From contig QAYY01000013.1 of NCBI GenBank assembly GCA_003054665.1, positions 532,238 through 596,237 of the forward strand: a stretch of DNA of 64,000 bases, read 5' to 3'. Below, piece after piece: positions 7,834 through 16,445 of the stretch. Source of the DNA: Opitutaceae bacterium EW11. GTDB taxonomy: Bacteria > Verrucomicrobiota > Verrucomicrobiia > Opitutales > Opitutaceae. The position numbers and the translations under genes are program-made. The notes beneath the pieces are model-generated. The model worked only from the letters and a program-made list of their open reading frames with translations. It was not told where the DNA came from and did not search any database. Position 1 is the stretch's first letter, and each line of letters begins with the position of its first letter.

Positions 7834-8160
7834 ATGGGGGAGCATGGTGGCACGAAAAAGGCCCGGGAACTCGTCCGTCGGTTCAAAGAGGAACTCACCG
7901 TTTACCGGCGGGTGCTGACCGATCCGCGGACGCCGCGTCTCGCCAAATGGCTCCTGGGCCTCGCGATCGCGTACCTGCTCACGCCGGTGGATATCGTTCC
8001 CGACTTCATCCCGATTTTGGGGCAGCTGGACGACGCCCTGCTGGTCCCGCTGCTGGTGTATTTGGCGTTGAGGCTGATCCCGAAAGAAATCGTCGCCGAG
8101 CATCGCCGGTCTGTTCAGGCTGGCGGCCATAGTTCGAGCAAAACGACCAAAAGCGGGTGA
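7834..8160 (+). CDS. DUF1232 (YkvA-type) membrane protein
   Basis: The 108-residue product has a basic N-terminus (KKARELVRRFKEEL) and one hydrophobic hairpin containing the DUF1232 hallmark YLLTPVDIVPDFIPILGQLD (about 50-69), followed by LLVPLLVYLALRLIP. Such proteins are small inner-membrane proteins of unknown function. It ends 4 bp before the next gene, which indicates co-transcription with the acetyltransferase. Confidence 0.85.
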   Translation: MGEHGGTKKARELVRRFKEELTVYRRVLTDPRTPRLAKWLLGLAIAYLLTPVDIVPDFIPILGQLDDALLVPLLVYLALRLIPKEIVAEHRRSVQAGGHSSSKTTKSG

Positions 8161-8164
8161 TCTC

Positions 8165-8650
8165 ATGACGATTCGAAGCGCCACCGTCGAAGATGCCGCG
8201 CGCATCTGCGCCATCTACAATCCGTACGTCCAGGGGACGACGGTCACCTTCGAGGAGGAGCCGGTGGCGGAAGCCGAAATGCGACGGCGTATCCAGGATG
8301 TCACGATTTACCTGCCCTGGCTCGTTCTGGAGGACGAGGGCGAGATTGTGGGTTACGCCTATGCCACGAAATGGCGGGCGCGCAGCGCGTATCGGTTTTC
8401 CGTCGAAAGCACGGTGTACCTCGAACAGGGGCGGACGGGCGCCGGACTGGGAACGCGTTTGTACGGCGAACTCGTCGCCGAGCTTCGCCGCCGCGGATTG
8501 CGCACCGTGATCGGAGGGGTTGCGCAACCGAACCCGGCCAGCGTGCGGCTTCACGAAAAGCTCGGATTCAGGAAGGTAGCGCTGTTCGAAAAGGTCGGCT
8601 ACAAGTTCGGCCAGTGGCTCGACGTCGGGTATTGGCAGCTGCATCTGTGA
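8165..8650 (+). CDS. phosphinothricin acetyltransferase-like GNAT
   Basis: The 161-residue product resembles the PAT/YwnH group of GNAT enzymes, which acetylate amino-acid-like amines (phosphinothricin, methionine sulfoximine or sulfone). Family marks are IRSATVEDAARICAIYNPYV (3-22), a TTVTFEEEP segment, ATKWRARSAYRFSVESTVYL (about 67-86), GAGLGTRLY for acetyl-CoA, and GVAQPNPASVRLHEKLGF (about 119-136). A detoxification role is likely but the substrate is not proven. The gene follows the DUF1232 gene by 4 bp. Confidence 0.9.
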   Translation: MTIRSATVEDAARICAIYNPYVQGTTVTFEEEPVAEAEMRRRIQDVTIYLPWLVLEDEGEIVGYAYATKWRARSAYRFSVESTVYLEQGRTGAGLGTRLYGELVAELRRRGLRTVIGGVAQPNPASVRLHEKLGFRKVALFEKVGYKFGQWLDVGYWQLHL

Positions 8651-8804
8651 CCAGCGGCGCCGAACGCGACCGGAGCACCGCCGAATATCGAAAGCGATCA
8701 CAGCTCCCGCGGAGAACGGTTTCACGAGGGAGCGCCGCGCAACGACTGTAAACCACCGACGCGCTGCCCTTGCCGGAGGCCGGCAGGAAGCGGACTCTTT
8801 CCCC

Positions 8805-9248
8805 ATGAGTGCTTCGACACTGCCGGACATTGCGGAAACAAAACTCCTGAGCGGCTACAACTGCGCCCAGGCCGTTCTCTACGCGAGCTGCGACAGGCTC
8901 GGCTTCGACAAGGACACCGCTCAACGCATCGCTTGCGGCTTTGGCGCCGGCATGGCGCGCCAGGAGGAAGTCTGCGGCGCCGTGACGGGCGGTATCATGG
9001 CCATCGGCCTGAAGCACGGGCGGGGCGAAGGAGAGGACAAATCCCGCACCGAAGAAGCCTACACGAGAATCCAGCAACTCATGCAGCGCTTCAGGGACCG
9101 CCATGGCAGTGTGATCTGTCGCGAACTGATCGGCTGCAATCTGCTGACGCCCGCCGGACAGGAGTTTTTCAAGTCGCACGACCTCCTGCACCGCACCTGC
9201 GCACCCTGCGTCCGCACCGCCGCTGAGATCGTGGATACACTGATCTAG
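8805..9248 (+). CDS. C_GCAxxG_C_C family protein
   Basis: The 147-residue product carries the pattern that names this family: Cys in GYNCAQAVL (about residue 19), CGFGAGMARQEEVCGAVTGG (about 44-63), and later cysteines in ICRELIGC and RTCAPCVR. Members are small proteins, some membrane-linked, with conserved cysteines that may bind metal or act in redox chemistry; the biochemical function is unknown. The upstream 154 bp hold no gene. Confidence 0.9.
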   Translation: MSASTLPDIAETKLLSGYNCAQAVLYASCDRLGFDKDTAQRIACGFGAGMARQEEVCGAVTGGIMAIGLKHGRGEGEDKSRTEEAYTRIQQLMQRFRDRHGSVICRELIGCNLLTPAGQEFFKSHDLLHRTCAPCVRTAAEIVDTLI

Positions 9249-9486
9249 CGCCGCCGCAATGGCCCAGACGAACGCGGAGAGTATGCCGTACTGCGGCCTC
9301 CGATACAGCTGTCGTACACAGCATCTCGTTTCGATCCAGTGAGCCGGTGCTTTGACTTCTCAGGCTGGAAACGCTCACTTCCGCCTGGCGCTCTGTCGTT
9401 GTCGACCCCTCGCAATGTCCGACTCCCAACTGCCTTCAACCCCGTCAAGAACACCCTCCTCGCCCGGCGTTGGCAGCGGTTGGCTC

Positions 9487-11943
9487 ATGACCAGCTTGGA
9501 TGGTTTCCGACGCGACCTGAAGTTCGGTCTGCGTTCGCTGCGTCGCGCCCCAGTTTTTAGCGGTGCCGTTGTTGCGACGATCGCCCTTTGCCTCGGTCCA
9601 AATGTCGCGATCCTGACGTTGCTGTACGCGCTGGTCTTGAAGCCGGCGCCGTTCCACCAGCCCGAGCGACTCGTCAAGGTGGTGAACGTCTATGACAAAC
9701 TCGGAGGGCGCGCCGTCCGTCAGATGTCCAGTCCGTCGCAGTTCCGAGACTATTTGGCCGGTGCCAACCTGTTCGAAGGGTTTGCCGCCATGCAGTATTT
9801 CGGAACCGTCATTGGAGAGGAGACGACGCCGGAACGCGCGGCCGGAATGCGCGTCGATGCCGGGTTCTTCCCGCTCTTCGGCGTCAAACCGTTGCTAGGT
9901 CGCTTCGCCACGTCGGACGAGGAGGCGGCTGGGCGGGATCACGTCCTTGTCCTGACGGAATCGTTCTGGCGCTCACGGTACGCATCCGATCCTGGCGTCG
10001 TGGGCAGGACCATTCGCATGGGCGGCGAGCCATGGACGATCATCGGCGTGGCGCCAAAAAGCGTCGAGGAGCTCGACGCGCACACGATGTTCTTCAAACC
10101 GTTCGAGTCCCGGCCGGCAGAAGAAGACCAGCAGGCGCGCTTCAGCGGGCACACCCTCGTCTATGCGCGCCTGAAGGGCGGCGTATCCCATGCCGCAGCC
10201 GAGGCGCAGCTCAACGGGATGGAGCGGGATTATTTGGCGAACAAAGCGAGCGCCCGGCAGCGCGCCCAGATCGAGCCGGCCGGCCACCGCGTGGTGCTCG
10301 AGCAATTGCGCGAAGCCGAAGCGTCCAGGCTCCGATCACCTCTCGGTCTACTGGAGGTCGGCGCGTTATTTGTGCTGCTGATCGGCGTCGTGAATGTCAT
10401 CAATCTGCTTCTCGCGCGCGCCAACGCCAAGCGGGGCGAGCTCACGATCCGTCAGGCGTTGGGCGCCGGTCCGGGAGCAATTTTCCGACAGGTTCTGGCC
10501 GAGACTCTGCTGCTGACCGGTGGAGCTGCGTTGGTCGGCCTCATGCTGGCCTGGGGTTCTCTGCAGGTGATCAACCGCTATCTGCCGCTCGTCGCGGCCA
10601 AGACGACGCCCGTCGGTTTGGAATCGCCGGTCGTCGTTGCGATCCTGATCGGAGCCGTCCTCCTGGGCGTCGTGTTGGCGGTTGCGCATTCGGTCGTGCT
10701 GGGGCGAACCCGTGTGGTCGTCACGGGATCGCGTACCACGTCGGCATCGCCAGCCGCACGTGCGTTCGGCCACGGGCTGATCGTCGCGCAAATCTCGGTG
10801 GCGCTGGTCCTCCTGATCGGAGCCGGTCTGCTGATGCGCAGTTTCGTGCGCGTCCTGTCCGTGGATTTGGGTTTCGATGCCGCCAGCGTGGTTCAGGGCC
10901 GCGTGGCGGTGCCGCCGGCCTACGCAGAACCCGCAAAAAATGTGGCGTTTCAGGTCCGGATCATGGACGCCTTCCGCGAGATTCCGGGCGTCGAGCAGGT
11001 GTCAGAGGTGGGAGACTACGCCGTCGGCTCCTTCCGCACATTGCCCTTTGTCCTGAGGGCCGCACCCGTCGCGCAAGGCGGAACCCAACCGCTTGCCGCC
11101 GTCAATTGGGTGTCGCCCGACTACTTTGCCACCCTGGGCATTGAACTGCTTGAAGGGCAGATCTTCACCGATTCCGTGGACGCGCGGAAGGGGCAGGAAC
11201 TGATCGTCGACGACCTTTTTGCCCGGCGTTATTTCCCGGGTCGAAGCGCAATCGGGCAGGAGATTGCCTTCGGCACCCAGTCGCCAGCCGGCGACACGGT
11301 TTGGCCGCGCATCGTAGGTGTGGTGCGTCGCGCGGAACTGGCCGGTCCCGAATCACGCGACGGTCTGCCGTTCATCTTCGGTCCGCTGGTGCACCAGCCG
11401 GCCCCGGGTATCACCTTCCTGGTCCGGTCGCCTCGTCCGAGCGGCGAGGTCCTCGCCGCCATGCGTCAGAAGCTCCGGGAAATCGACCCGACAATGCCCC
11501 TGTATTGGACAGCGTCCCTCCAGGAGGGGATTGACGGAATGCTGCAGGTGAGACGCGGACTGCTGCTCCTGATCGCGGCTTTCGCAGCGCTCGCGGTGAT
11601 TCTGGCAGGTGTCGGGTTGTATGGCGTTCTCGCCTACGACGTCTCCCAGCGCACACGCGAACTCGGCATCCGTGGCGCCATCGGCGCGACTCGAGCCCAA
11701 CTCATCGGATTGGTGCTGCGGCAAGGTCTGTGGAGAGCTGGCTTCGGATTGCTCGCCGGCTTGATCCTGGCGTGTGTTCTCGTTCGATTCCTGCGAACGC
11801 TGTTGTTCGACGTCGCGCCCTGGGACCCGATGACGTTTTTCCTGGTGCCGGTGCTCATGATCTTCGTTGCCGCCGTGGCCTGCTGGCTCCCTGCCCGCCG
11901 GGCTTCCAAGGTCGATCCGCTGGTTGCATTGCGCGCGGAGTGA
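9487..11943 (+). CDS. MacB/FtsX-type ABC transporter permease (ADOP family)
   Basis: The 818-residue inner-membrane protein has the double layout of acidobacterial-type duplicated permeases: an N-terminal FRRDLKFGLRSLRRAPVFSG segment, a first membrane segment, a MacB-like periplasmic domain (about 50-270), three membrane segments with the FtsX signature RGELTIRQALGAGPGAIFRQ (about 315-335), a second periplasmic domain, and a second FtsX unit with RTRELGIRGAIGATRAQLI (near 720). It ends in PLVALRAE, typical of the family. Such permeases export lipids, peptides or drugs with an ATPase, but no ATPase gene is adjacent. Start 9487 gives the canonical N-terminus; the ATG at 9415 would add 24 residues. 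Confidence 0.9.
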   Translation: MTSLDGFRRDLKFGLRSLRRAPVFSGAVVATIALCLGPNVAILTLLYALVLKPAPFHQPERLVKVVNVYDKLGGRAVRQMSSPSQFRDYLAGANLFEGFAAMQYFGTVIGEETTPERAAGMRVDAGFFPLFGVKPLLGRFATSDEEAAGRDHVLVLTESFWRSRYASDPGVVGRTIRMGGEPWTIIGVAPKSVEELDAHTMFFKPFESRPAEEDQQARFSGHTLVYARLKGGVSHAAAEAQLNGMERDYLANKASARQRAQIEPAGHRVVLEQLREAEASRLRSPLGLLEVGALFVLLIGVVNVINLLLARANAKRGELTIRQALGAGPGAIFRQVLAETLLLTGGAALVGLMLAWGSLQVINRYLPLVAAKTTPVGLESPVVVAILIGAVLLGVVLAVAHSVVLGRTRVVVTGSRTTSASPAARAFGHGLIVAQISVALVLLIGAGLLMRSFVRVLSVDLGFDAASVVQGRVAVPPAYAEPAKNVAFQVRIMDAFREIPGVEQVSEVGDYAVGSFRTLPFVLRAAPVAQGGTQPLAAVNWVSPDYFATLGIELLEGQIFTDSVDARKGQELIVDDLFARRYFPGRSAIGQEIAFGTQSPAGDTVWPRIVGVVRRAELAGPESRDGLPFIFGPLVHQPAPGITFLVRSPRPSGEVLAAMRQKLREIDPTMPLYWTASLQEGIDGMLQVRRGLLLLIAAFAALAVILAGVGLYGVLAYDVSQRTRELGIRGAIGATRAQLIGLVLRQGLWRAGFGLLAGLILACVLVRFLRTLLFDVAPWDPMTFFLVPVLMIFVAAVACWLPARRASKVDPLVALRAE

Positions 11944-11979
11944 CTTCGCTTCGGACGGGCGACCTGGGCTTTCGTGCGC

Positions 11980-12978
11980 TTACGGCAGGTACTGCGTGGT
12001 CATCACGCGATCGACTTTGAGTTTTCCGGGAGGACGGAGGATCTCCAGGTCCTCCAGCTGTTTGATCTGGGTTGCAAAACGCTCCGGCGAGATCCGACCG
12101 ATCTGCGCGGGGCCGCCATTGGTGCGGCCCGTGACCAGGTTCTCGTGGACGATCATCTCGCGGGAGAACTCGAGAAAGTCGTCGGTGTTGTTCCGGTTCG
12201 CCTCTTTCAGCAGCCGGTGGGCGGGCGCGGGATCGCCCTGAAGGTAATCCTGCCACCCGTGAATGTACGCTCGCATGAAGGCCTTCACCTGCTCTGCGTG
12301 GGCAGCCGCCCAGTCGCGGTTTGCGATCAGCACGGTGTACGCGTCGAATCCGGCGCCCCAGGCGTAGAGGTATTTTGGCTTCGGACCGCCGGCCTTCATG
12401 ATGTGGTACGGTTCCGCGATGTAATAACCCTGCTGGATCACGGACTTGTCGGCGACGAACTTGGCGACGGAGAAGTTCTGCGGCACGACCTGAAAATCGA
12501 TTTCGTATTTCTTTCTCAGATACGGAAGGAACGCCCATTGAGGACGGGCGATCAGGGTCTTCCCGTTCAGATCCTCGAAACGGTTGACCGGACTATCGGG
12601 ATGCAGGATCAGGACGGAAGGATCGTTCTGAAAAACGGCGCCGATCTGGATCACGGGCAGATCCTGATTGTTGATCGCGACGAGCGTGTTGGTGCTGTCG
12701 GCTTGTCCGATGTCGGCTCGGCCAGTGGCCACGTTCTGCATCACGTTCGCGTTCGGTCCGCCGGGGAGAAGGACGACATCGAGTCCGGCATCGCGGAAAA
12801 AACCGCGAGCCTGCGCCTGGTAAAACCCGCCGTGCTCAGGCTCCGGCACCCAGTCGAGTTGGACCGTGATGCGAAACGGCCCCGAGGCGCTGACTGCAGC
12901 GGGAGGCGGATTCTTTTTCCCGCAGCCGGCGAGGATAGCGCCGAGGAGGAAAAACAGCAGGACGCGAAGAAGGCTCAT
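11980..12978 (-). CDS. NMT1/THI5-like substrate-binding lipoprotein
   Basis: The 332-residue product has a lipobox (LGAILAGC, Cys near residue 19) and the periplasmic binding fold of the SsuA/THI5 family that captures pyrimidine thiamine precursors, riboflavin, taurine or similar molecules. Visible family marks are TVQLDWVPEPEHGGFYQAQA (about 40-59), GRADIGQADS (about 85-94) and the second-lobe motif GYYIAEPYHI. The ATG at 12978 is used; the TTG three codons upstream is less likely. No permease or ATPase gene is adjacent, so the partner must be elsewhere. No thiamine riboswitch is seen in the 90 bp before it. It converges with the permease gene. Confidence 0.88.
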   Translation of the reverse strand: MSLLRVLLFFLLGAILAGCGKKNPPPAAVSASGPFRITVQLDWVPEPEHGGFYQAQARGFFRDAGLDVVLLPGGPNANVMQNVATGRADIGQADSTNTLVAINNQDLPVIQIGAVFQNDPSVLILHPDSPVNRFEDLNGKTLIARPQWAFLPYLRKKYEIDFQVVPQNFSVAKFVADKSVIQQGYYIAEPYHIMKAGGPKPKYLYAWGAGFDAYTVLIANRDWAAAHAEQVKAFMRAYIHGWQDYLQGDPAPAHRLLKEANRNNTDDFLEFSREMIVHENLVTGRTNGGPAQIGRISPERFATQIKQLEDLEILRPPGKLKVDRVMTTQYLP

Positions 12979-13070
12979 CGTTGGCAAACGGAACGACGGA
13001 CGGCGGGGTTTTCAACCGGACCGGCTGATTCGCCGCGTCGCCCGAAAACAACGGTCCGCGCGGCTCGTCC

Positions 13071-13922
13071 TCAGCTGCGCGGATTCGGGCTCTCCACGTA
13101 ACCGCCGCTCCACTTCAGTTTCGTCCGGACAACGGCGAAGTGGGAGTAGTCGCAGCGCTGCACGAGCGCCAGGCGCTTCGGCGAGATCGATATCTCGATC
13201 GGCGAGTTTTCGCAGGTCAGCTGTTTGCGCTGGCCATCCATGGCGACCAGCACGCGCGAACGCTCGACGCGATGAAAGACGCGGAGACAAACGTCGTGAC
13301 GGAAAATGATCGAGCGGTTGCTCAGCGTGTGCGGGCAGATCGGCGTCATCGCGATGACTTCCGCGCCCGGATGGATCAGCGGACCTCCAGCGGAAAGGTT
13401 GTAGGCGGTCGATCCCGTGGGGGTGGAGAAGATGAGTCCGTCGCAATAATACTCGGTGACCAGTTCGTCGTCGGCAAACACCTCGAGCCGGACCAGACGG
13501 GAGCTGAACTCGTCCTTGATCAGCACGTCGTTGAGCGCGAGATCGTGCTGGCCGGGGCCGGTCGAGCACTCCAGCAGCGAGCGGTTGGCCAGACAGTATT
13601 GTCCTTCGAGGATGGCGGGGAAAAGCTGCCGAGCCTCTTCGCCGGAGAATGTAGTGAGAAAACCGAGACTGCCGCGGTTCACGCCGATGACGGGGACATT
13701 CTCCCGCGCAGCCTCGGTGACCACGCCGAGCAGCGTGCCGTCGCCGCCGATCACGCAGCACGCATCGCAGCCGCGGAGGCTTCCCGGCGGAGTGGGGTAG
13801 AGGCCCGAGGCGCGCACTTCAACGCCGCGCTCTTCCGCCAATGCGATCAACGCTTTCGCGAGTTCGGGCGCGCCGGACTTCGAGTCATTGACCACGAACG
13901 CAAGCGTGCGGATGGGCTGCAT
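13071..13922 (-). CDS. nadK: NAD kinase
   Basis: NAD kinase phosphorylates NAD to NADP in the cytoplasm. The 283-residue product has the GGDGT motif (CCVIGGDGTLLG, about 55-66), the NDVLI segment, and the second signature FSTPTGSTAYNLSAGGPLIHP (near 180-200) that builds the nucleotide site. The ATG at 13922 begins MQPIRTLAFVVND, the usual start of the first beta-strand; an upstream in-frame start would add 12 basic residues. It lies 75 bp downstream of tlyA in the same direction, the tlyA-nadK order known from many bacteria. Confidence 0.95.
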   Translation of the reverse strand: MQPIRTLAFVVNDSKSGAPELAKALIALAEERGVEVRASGLYPTPPGSLRGCDACCVIGGDGTLLGVVTEAARENVPVIGVNRGSLGFLTTFSGEEARQLFPAILEGQYCLANRSLLECSTGPGQHDLALNDVLIKDEFSSRLVRLEVFADDELVTEYYCDGLIFSTPTGSTAYNLSAGGPLIHPGAEVIAMTPICPHTLSNRSIIFRHDVCLRVFHRVERSRVLVAMDGQRKQLTCENSPIEISISPKRLALVQRCDYSHFAVVRTKLKWSGGYVESPNPRS

Positions 13923-13997
13923 GGGGTGGTAATGCACACGTCTCCGGCGAATTGGCAAAACCAGAGTGGAAACCGTACGCCGATGTGCCGGCGCAGC

Positions 13998-14747
13998 TCA
14001 GGCTTTTCGCAAGCCGATGAGGAATTCGCGGTTTCCGTCGGCACCCGCGATCGGCGAATCGATGGAGCCCACGAGCGTCGACGCAGGCAGATTTGCGAGG
14101 GCAAATGCGGTCACATCCGCGAGGACCGCTTCCTGCACGGCGCGGTCGCGGATCACGCCGCGCCCTTTGTCGACTTCCGCCTTGCCGGCCTCGAATTGCG
14201 GTTTCACCAGCGCGATCAAGAGCCCTCCCGATCGCACGAGGGGCCAGACTGCCGGGAGCACGGCCTTGAGCGAGATGAACGACAGATCCATCACCGCGGC
14301 GTCGAAGTCGCTCCGCGGAAGGTCGGCGGGTTGAAGATGCCGGGCGTTGATCTTTTCGAGATTCGTCACTCGGGGATCGGCGCGAAGCTTCGCGTGCAGT
14401 TGCGCGCGACCGACGTCGACACAGACGACGGACGCGGCGCCCGCCTGAAGGGCGCAATCGGTGAAGCCGCCCGTCGAGGCACCGACATCGAGCACGTGCC
14501 TGCCCTGGAGATCCACCGCAAAACGTTCGATGAAGGCTGAGAGTTTTTCTCCTCCGCGGCTGACGAAGCGCGGCGGCTGCTCGAGCGTGATTTCGATGTC
14601 CGTGGGAAAGTCCTTCCCGGGCTTGTCGAGGCGCTCCGTTCCGTGGAGCACCCGTCCCGCCATGATCAAGGCCTTGGCCTGCGACCGCGATTCCGCGAGG
14701 CCGCGCGCGACCAGGAGTTCGTCGAGACGTTGTTTGGATTGGGCCAT
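13998..14747 (-). CDS. tlyA: TlyA-family rRNA 2'-O-methyltransferase
   Basis: TlyA methylates the 2'-OH of cytidines in 16S and/or 23S rRNA with S-adenosylmethionine. The 249-residue product has an N-terminal S4 RNA-binding domain ([20 protein letters not shown], about 5-24), the linker [12 protein letters not shown] (about 58-69), then an FtsJ-type fold with [19 protein letters not shown] (SAM binding, about 85-103), VMDLSFISL and LVKPQFEAG. Single-domain length is normal. Older annotations call it hemolysin; that activity is not implied. The ATG at 14747 is used in place of the preceding TTG. Confidence 0.95.
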   Translation of the reverse strand: MAQSKQRLDELLVARGLAESRSQAKALIMAGRVLHGTERLDKPGKDFPTDIEITLEQPPRFVSRGGEKLSAFIERFAVDLQGRHVLDVGASTGGFTDCALQAGAASVVCVDVGRAQLHAKLRADPRVTNLEKINARHLQPADLPRSDFDAAVMDLSFISLKAVLPAVWPLVRSGGLLIALVKPQFEAGKAEVDKGRGVIRDRAVQEAVLADVTAFALANLPASTLVGSIDSPIAGADGNREFLIGLRKA

Positions 14748-14872
14748 CAAGCAGACGGATACAGCGGCGATAGACTCGGGGCTTTTTGCCGCGAAGGAAA
14801 CAATGGAAACGAACGAAGCGGAGAAGTCCGCTTGACGGGTGCGAGTCTTGCGACGCGGCGGAGGGAGCGAAA

Positions 14873-14906
14873 CGACGAACCAGCTCTCGCGAGAGCGGGT
14901 TCGTCG
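14873..14906 (-). terminator. 34-bp near-perfect inverted repeat between mutM and tlyA
   Basis: CGACGAACC and GGTTCGTCG flank GCTCTC-GC-GAGAGC; only one base pair (A against G) is mismatched in the whole 34-bp palindrome. It lies downstream of mutM and upstream of tlyA on the minus strand. It may end the mutM transcript, although no T-run follows. Confidence 0.5.
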
Positions 14907-14942
14907 CGAGACGAAGGTATCGGCACAACCTTGAACCGGCGG

Positions 14943-15785
14943 CTACCTCGCCCGGCTGCGAGAGGCGCGGGTGGACTTCTTTCCCGGCTTGAGCTTCTGC
15001 CGGCCGGGCGACCAGCAGGTGGTGCGGCCGCCGATTTCCTCGCGCACCAGCGGAACGCCAGTCTTCGGGCAAACTCCGCCGTTTTCCCACCGATGTGGAA
15101 AGAGCCAGGTCCGCGGTGGATCGCGCAGGTCCTGGCCGACGGTGCGAAGCGCTTCGCGGCAAACCCAGCGCGCCTCGCGCCACAACGCCTGGATCTCGTC
15201 GGGCGAAAGAGAGCCGGCGGGGCGTTTGGGATGGATCTCGGCCCGCCAGAGAATTTCGTCGGCCATCCAGTTTCCGATCCCGGGGAAACGTTCCTGCATG
15301 AGCAGCACAGCCTTGATCGGAGCCCGCTGTCTGCGGCGGAGAAAGCCCGCCACCGCCTCCGGCGTGAATTCGGACGAGAGAACCGGCGGCGCAATCGACG
15401 TCCACCAGTCGGGCGCCTCTGGCCCGACCGAAAACTGGATGCGCCCGAACTGCCGGAAATCTGAGAACACGAGCGCGTGCTGGGCCGTGAAAAGCACGAG
15501 GTGGTCGTGTTTGCCGACCAAGTACTCGGGAGCGGCGAGTTTCAGTTCACCGGTCATTCCGAGGTGAATACCGAGCCACGCGTCGCCGCTGAAACGGAAA
15601 AGCATCTGTTTCGCGGCCGCAGCTGAAGACTCCAACACGGCCCCGGTCAGCGCCTCCGACAAATGTTTCGGATTCGCTCCGCGGAGCAGGCGAGACGCCG
15701 GACGGAGGATCACGCGGGCGACGGTCTGGCCGAGGGCGGGATCCCACCGTTTTCGATAGTATTCGACTTCTGCGAGTTCGGGCAT
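14943..15785 (-). CDS. mutM: formamidopyrimidine-DNA glycosylase with degenerate zinc finger
   Basis: MutM/Fpg excises oxidised purines and nicks the strand by its AP lyase. The 280-residue product starts MPELAEVE, where Pro and Glu after Met are the catalytic pair; the family usually has PELPEVE. AAAKQMLFRF carries the conserved Lys, and ERFPGIGNWMADEILWRA is the helix-two-turn-helix (about 164-181). The C-terminal finger is unusual: GGVCPKTG keeps only the first Cys of the pair and GGRTTCWSPGRQ keeps one of the last two, although the DNA-contacting GGRTT is present. It therefore resembles a zincless finger as in NEIL1. Gene order mutM, tlyA, nadK suggests a repair/translation cluster. Confidence 0.9.
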   Translation of the reverse strand: MPELAEVEYYRKRWDPALGQTVARVILRPASRLLRGANPKHLSEALTGAVLESSAAAAKQMLFRFSGDAWLGIHLGMTGELKLAAPEYLVGKHDHLVLFTAQHALVFSDFRQFGRIQFSVGPEAPDWWTSIAPPVLSSEFTPEAVAGFLRRRQRAPIKAVLLMQERFPGIGNWMADEILWRAEIHPKRPAGSLSPDEIQALWREARWVCREALRTVGQDLRDPPRTWLFPHRWENGGVCPKTGVPLVREEIGGRTTCWSPGRQKLKPGKKSTRASRSRAR

Positions 15786-15880
15786 GCGGCGGTGAACGTG
15801 AGCCGCGAATGAACCCAGTTGGTTGTCATCCGCCAGCTGCGAACGTCAAAAGCTTCGCGAGCGAGCGCGCCGCCGCACAC

Positions 15881-16288
15881 TCAACCGGCGCTTGCCCAGG
15901 CTGCCAGGGCCGGCGGCAGCGGCACGCGTTCGCGGGTCTTGGCATCGATGCAGACATGGCAGGTGCGGACCGTGGCCACGAGTTTTTCGTTGGTTCGGAT
16001 GCGCACCATCTCGTACTCGATGGCGTAGGTGTCGCCCGAAAGCGGGCTGGGCTTGAGCGTCACCCGGACTTTGTCGCCGCAGTAGAGGGGGCGGAGGTAG
16101 TCCGCGCTGCTCTTCGAGACCGGCACGACGATGCCTGTATCGGAGAAAAACGAGCGGATATCGATGCCCGCCGCCGCCAGCGCCTCTTCGTAGGCCTCGT
16201 GGCAGATCGAAAGGTAATTTGGAAAAAAGACGACGCCGGCCGCGTCCGTATCGGGGAAGTGAATCGTGCGGTGGTAGGCGAAGGGCAT
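15881..16288 (-). CDS. 4-hydroxybenzoyl-CoA-type acyl-CoA thioesterase (hotdog fold)
   Basis: The 135-residue protein has the family signature HFPDTDAAGVVFFPNYLSIC (about 10-29), with the catalytic Asp in DTDAxGVVF, and later PLYCGDKVRV and RTCHVCIDAKTRERVPLP. Enzymes with this signature include YbgC acyl-CoA thioesterases and DHNA-CoA hydrolase of menaquinone synthesis. The sequence alone does not separate these. The ATG at 16288 gives the standard N-terminus; the upstream frame lacks domain similarity. It diverges from polX across 157 bp. Confidence 0.9.
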   Translation of the reverse strand: MPFAYHRTIHFPDTDAAGVVFFPNYLSICHEAYEEALAAAGIDIRSFFSDTGIVVPVSKSSADYLRPLYCGDKVRVTLKPSPLSGDTYAIEYEMVRIRTNEKLVATVRTCHVCIDAKTRERVPLPPALAAWASAG

Positions 16289-16445
16289 GGCGAGAAAGGT
16301 CGGCGACACGCAGACTGCGGCCGGGTTGGGGGCTAGGTAACGCAACCTCCGCCTGGGAGTCGAGCGCCGGGCTCGGAGAGGACCGCGGACGGTTGCGATT
16401 CCCGGCCCGATCGCTAGAGGTGTCGTTCCCGCAGTCCCCACACCC

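Noticed and set aside
2364..9248. Chromosomal integron cassette array
   Set aside because: Genes are small and in one direction, but no integrase and no repeated attC-like sites were seen between them.
12979..13070. Possible thiamine riboswitch before the THI5-like gene
   Set aside because: The gap is only about 90 bp and the CUGAGA and ACCUGAUC elements are not present.
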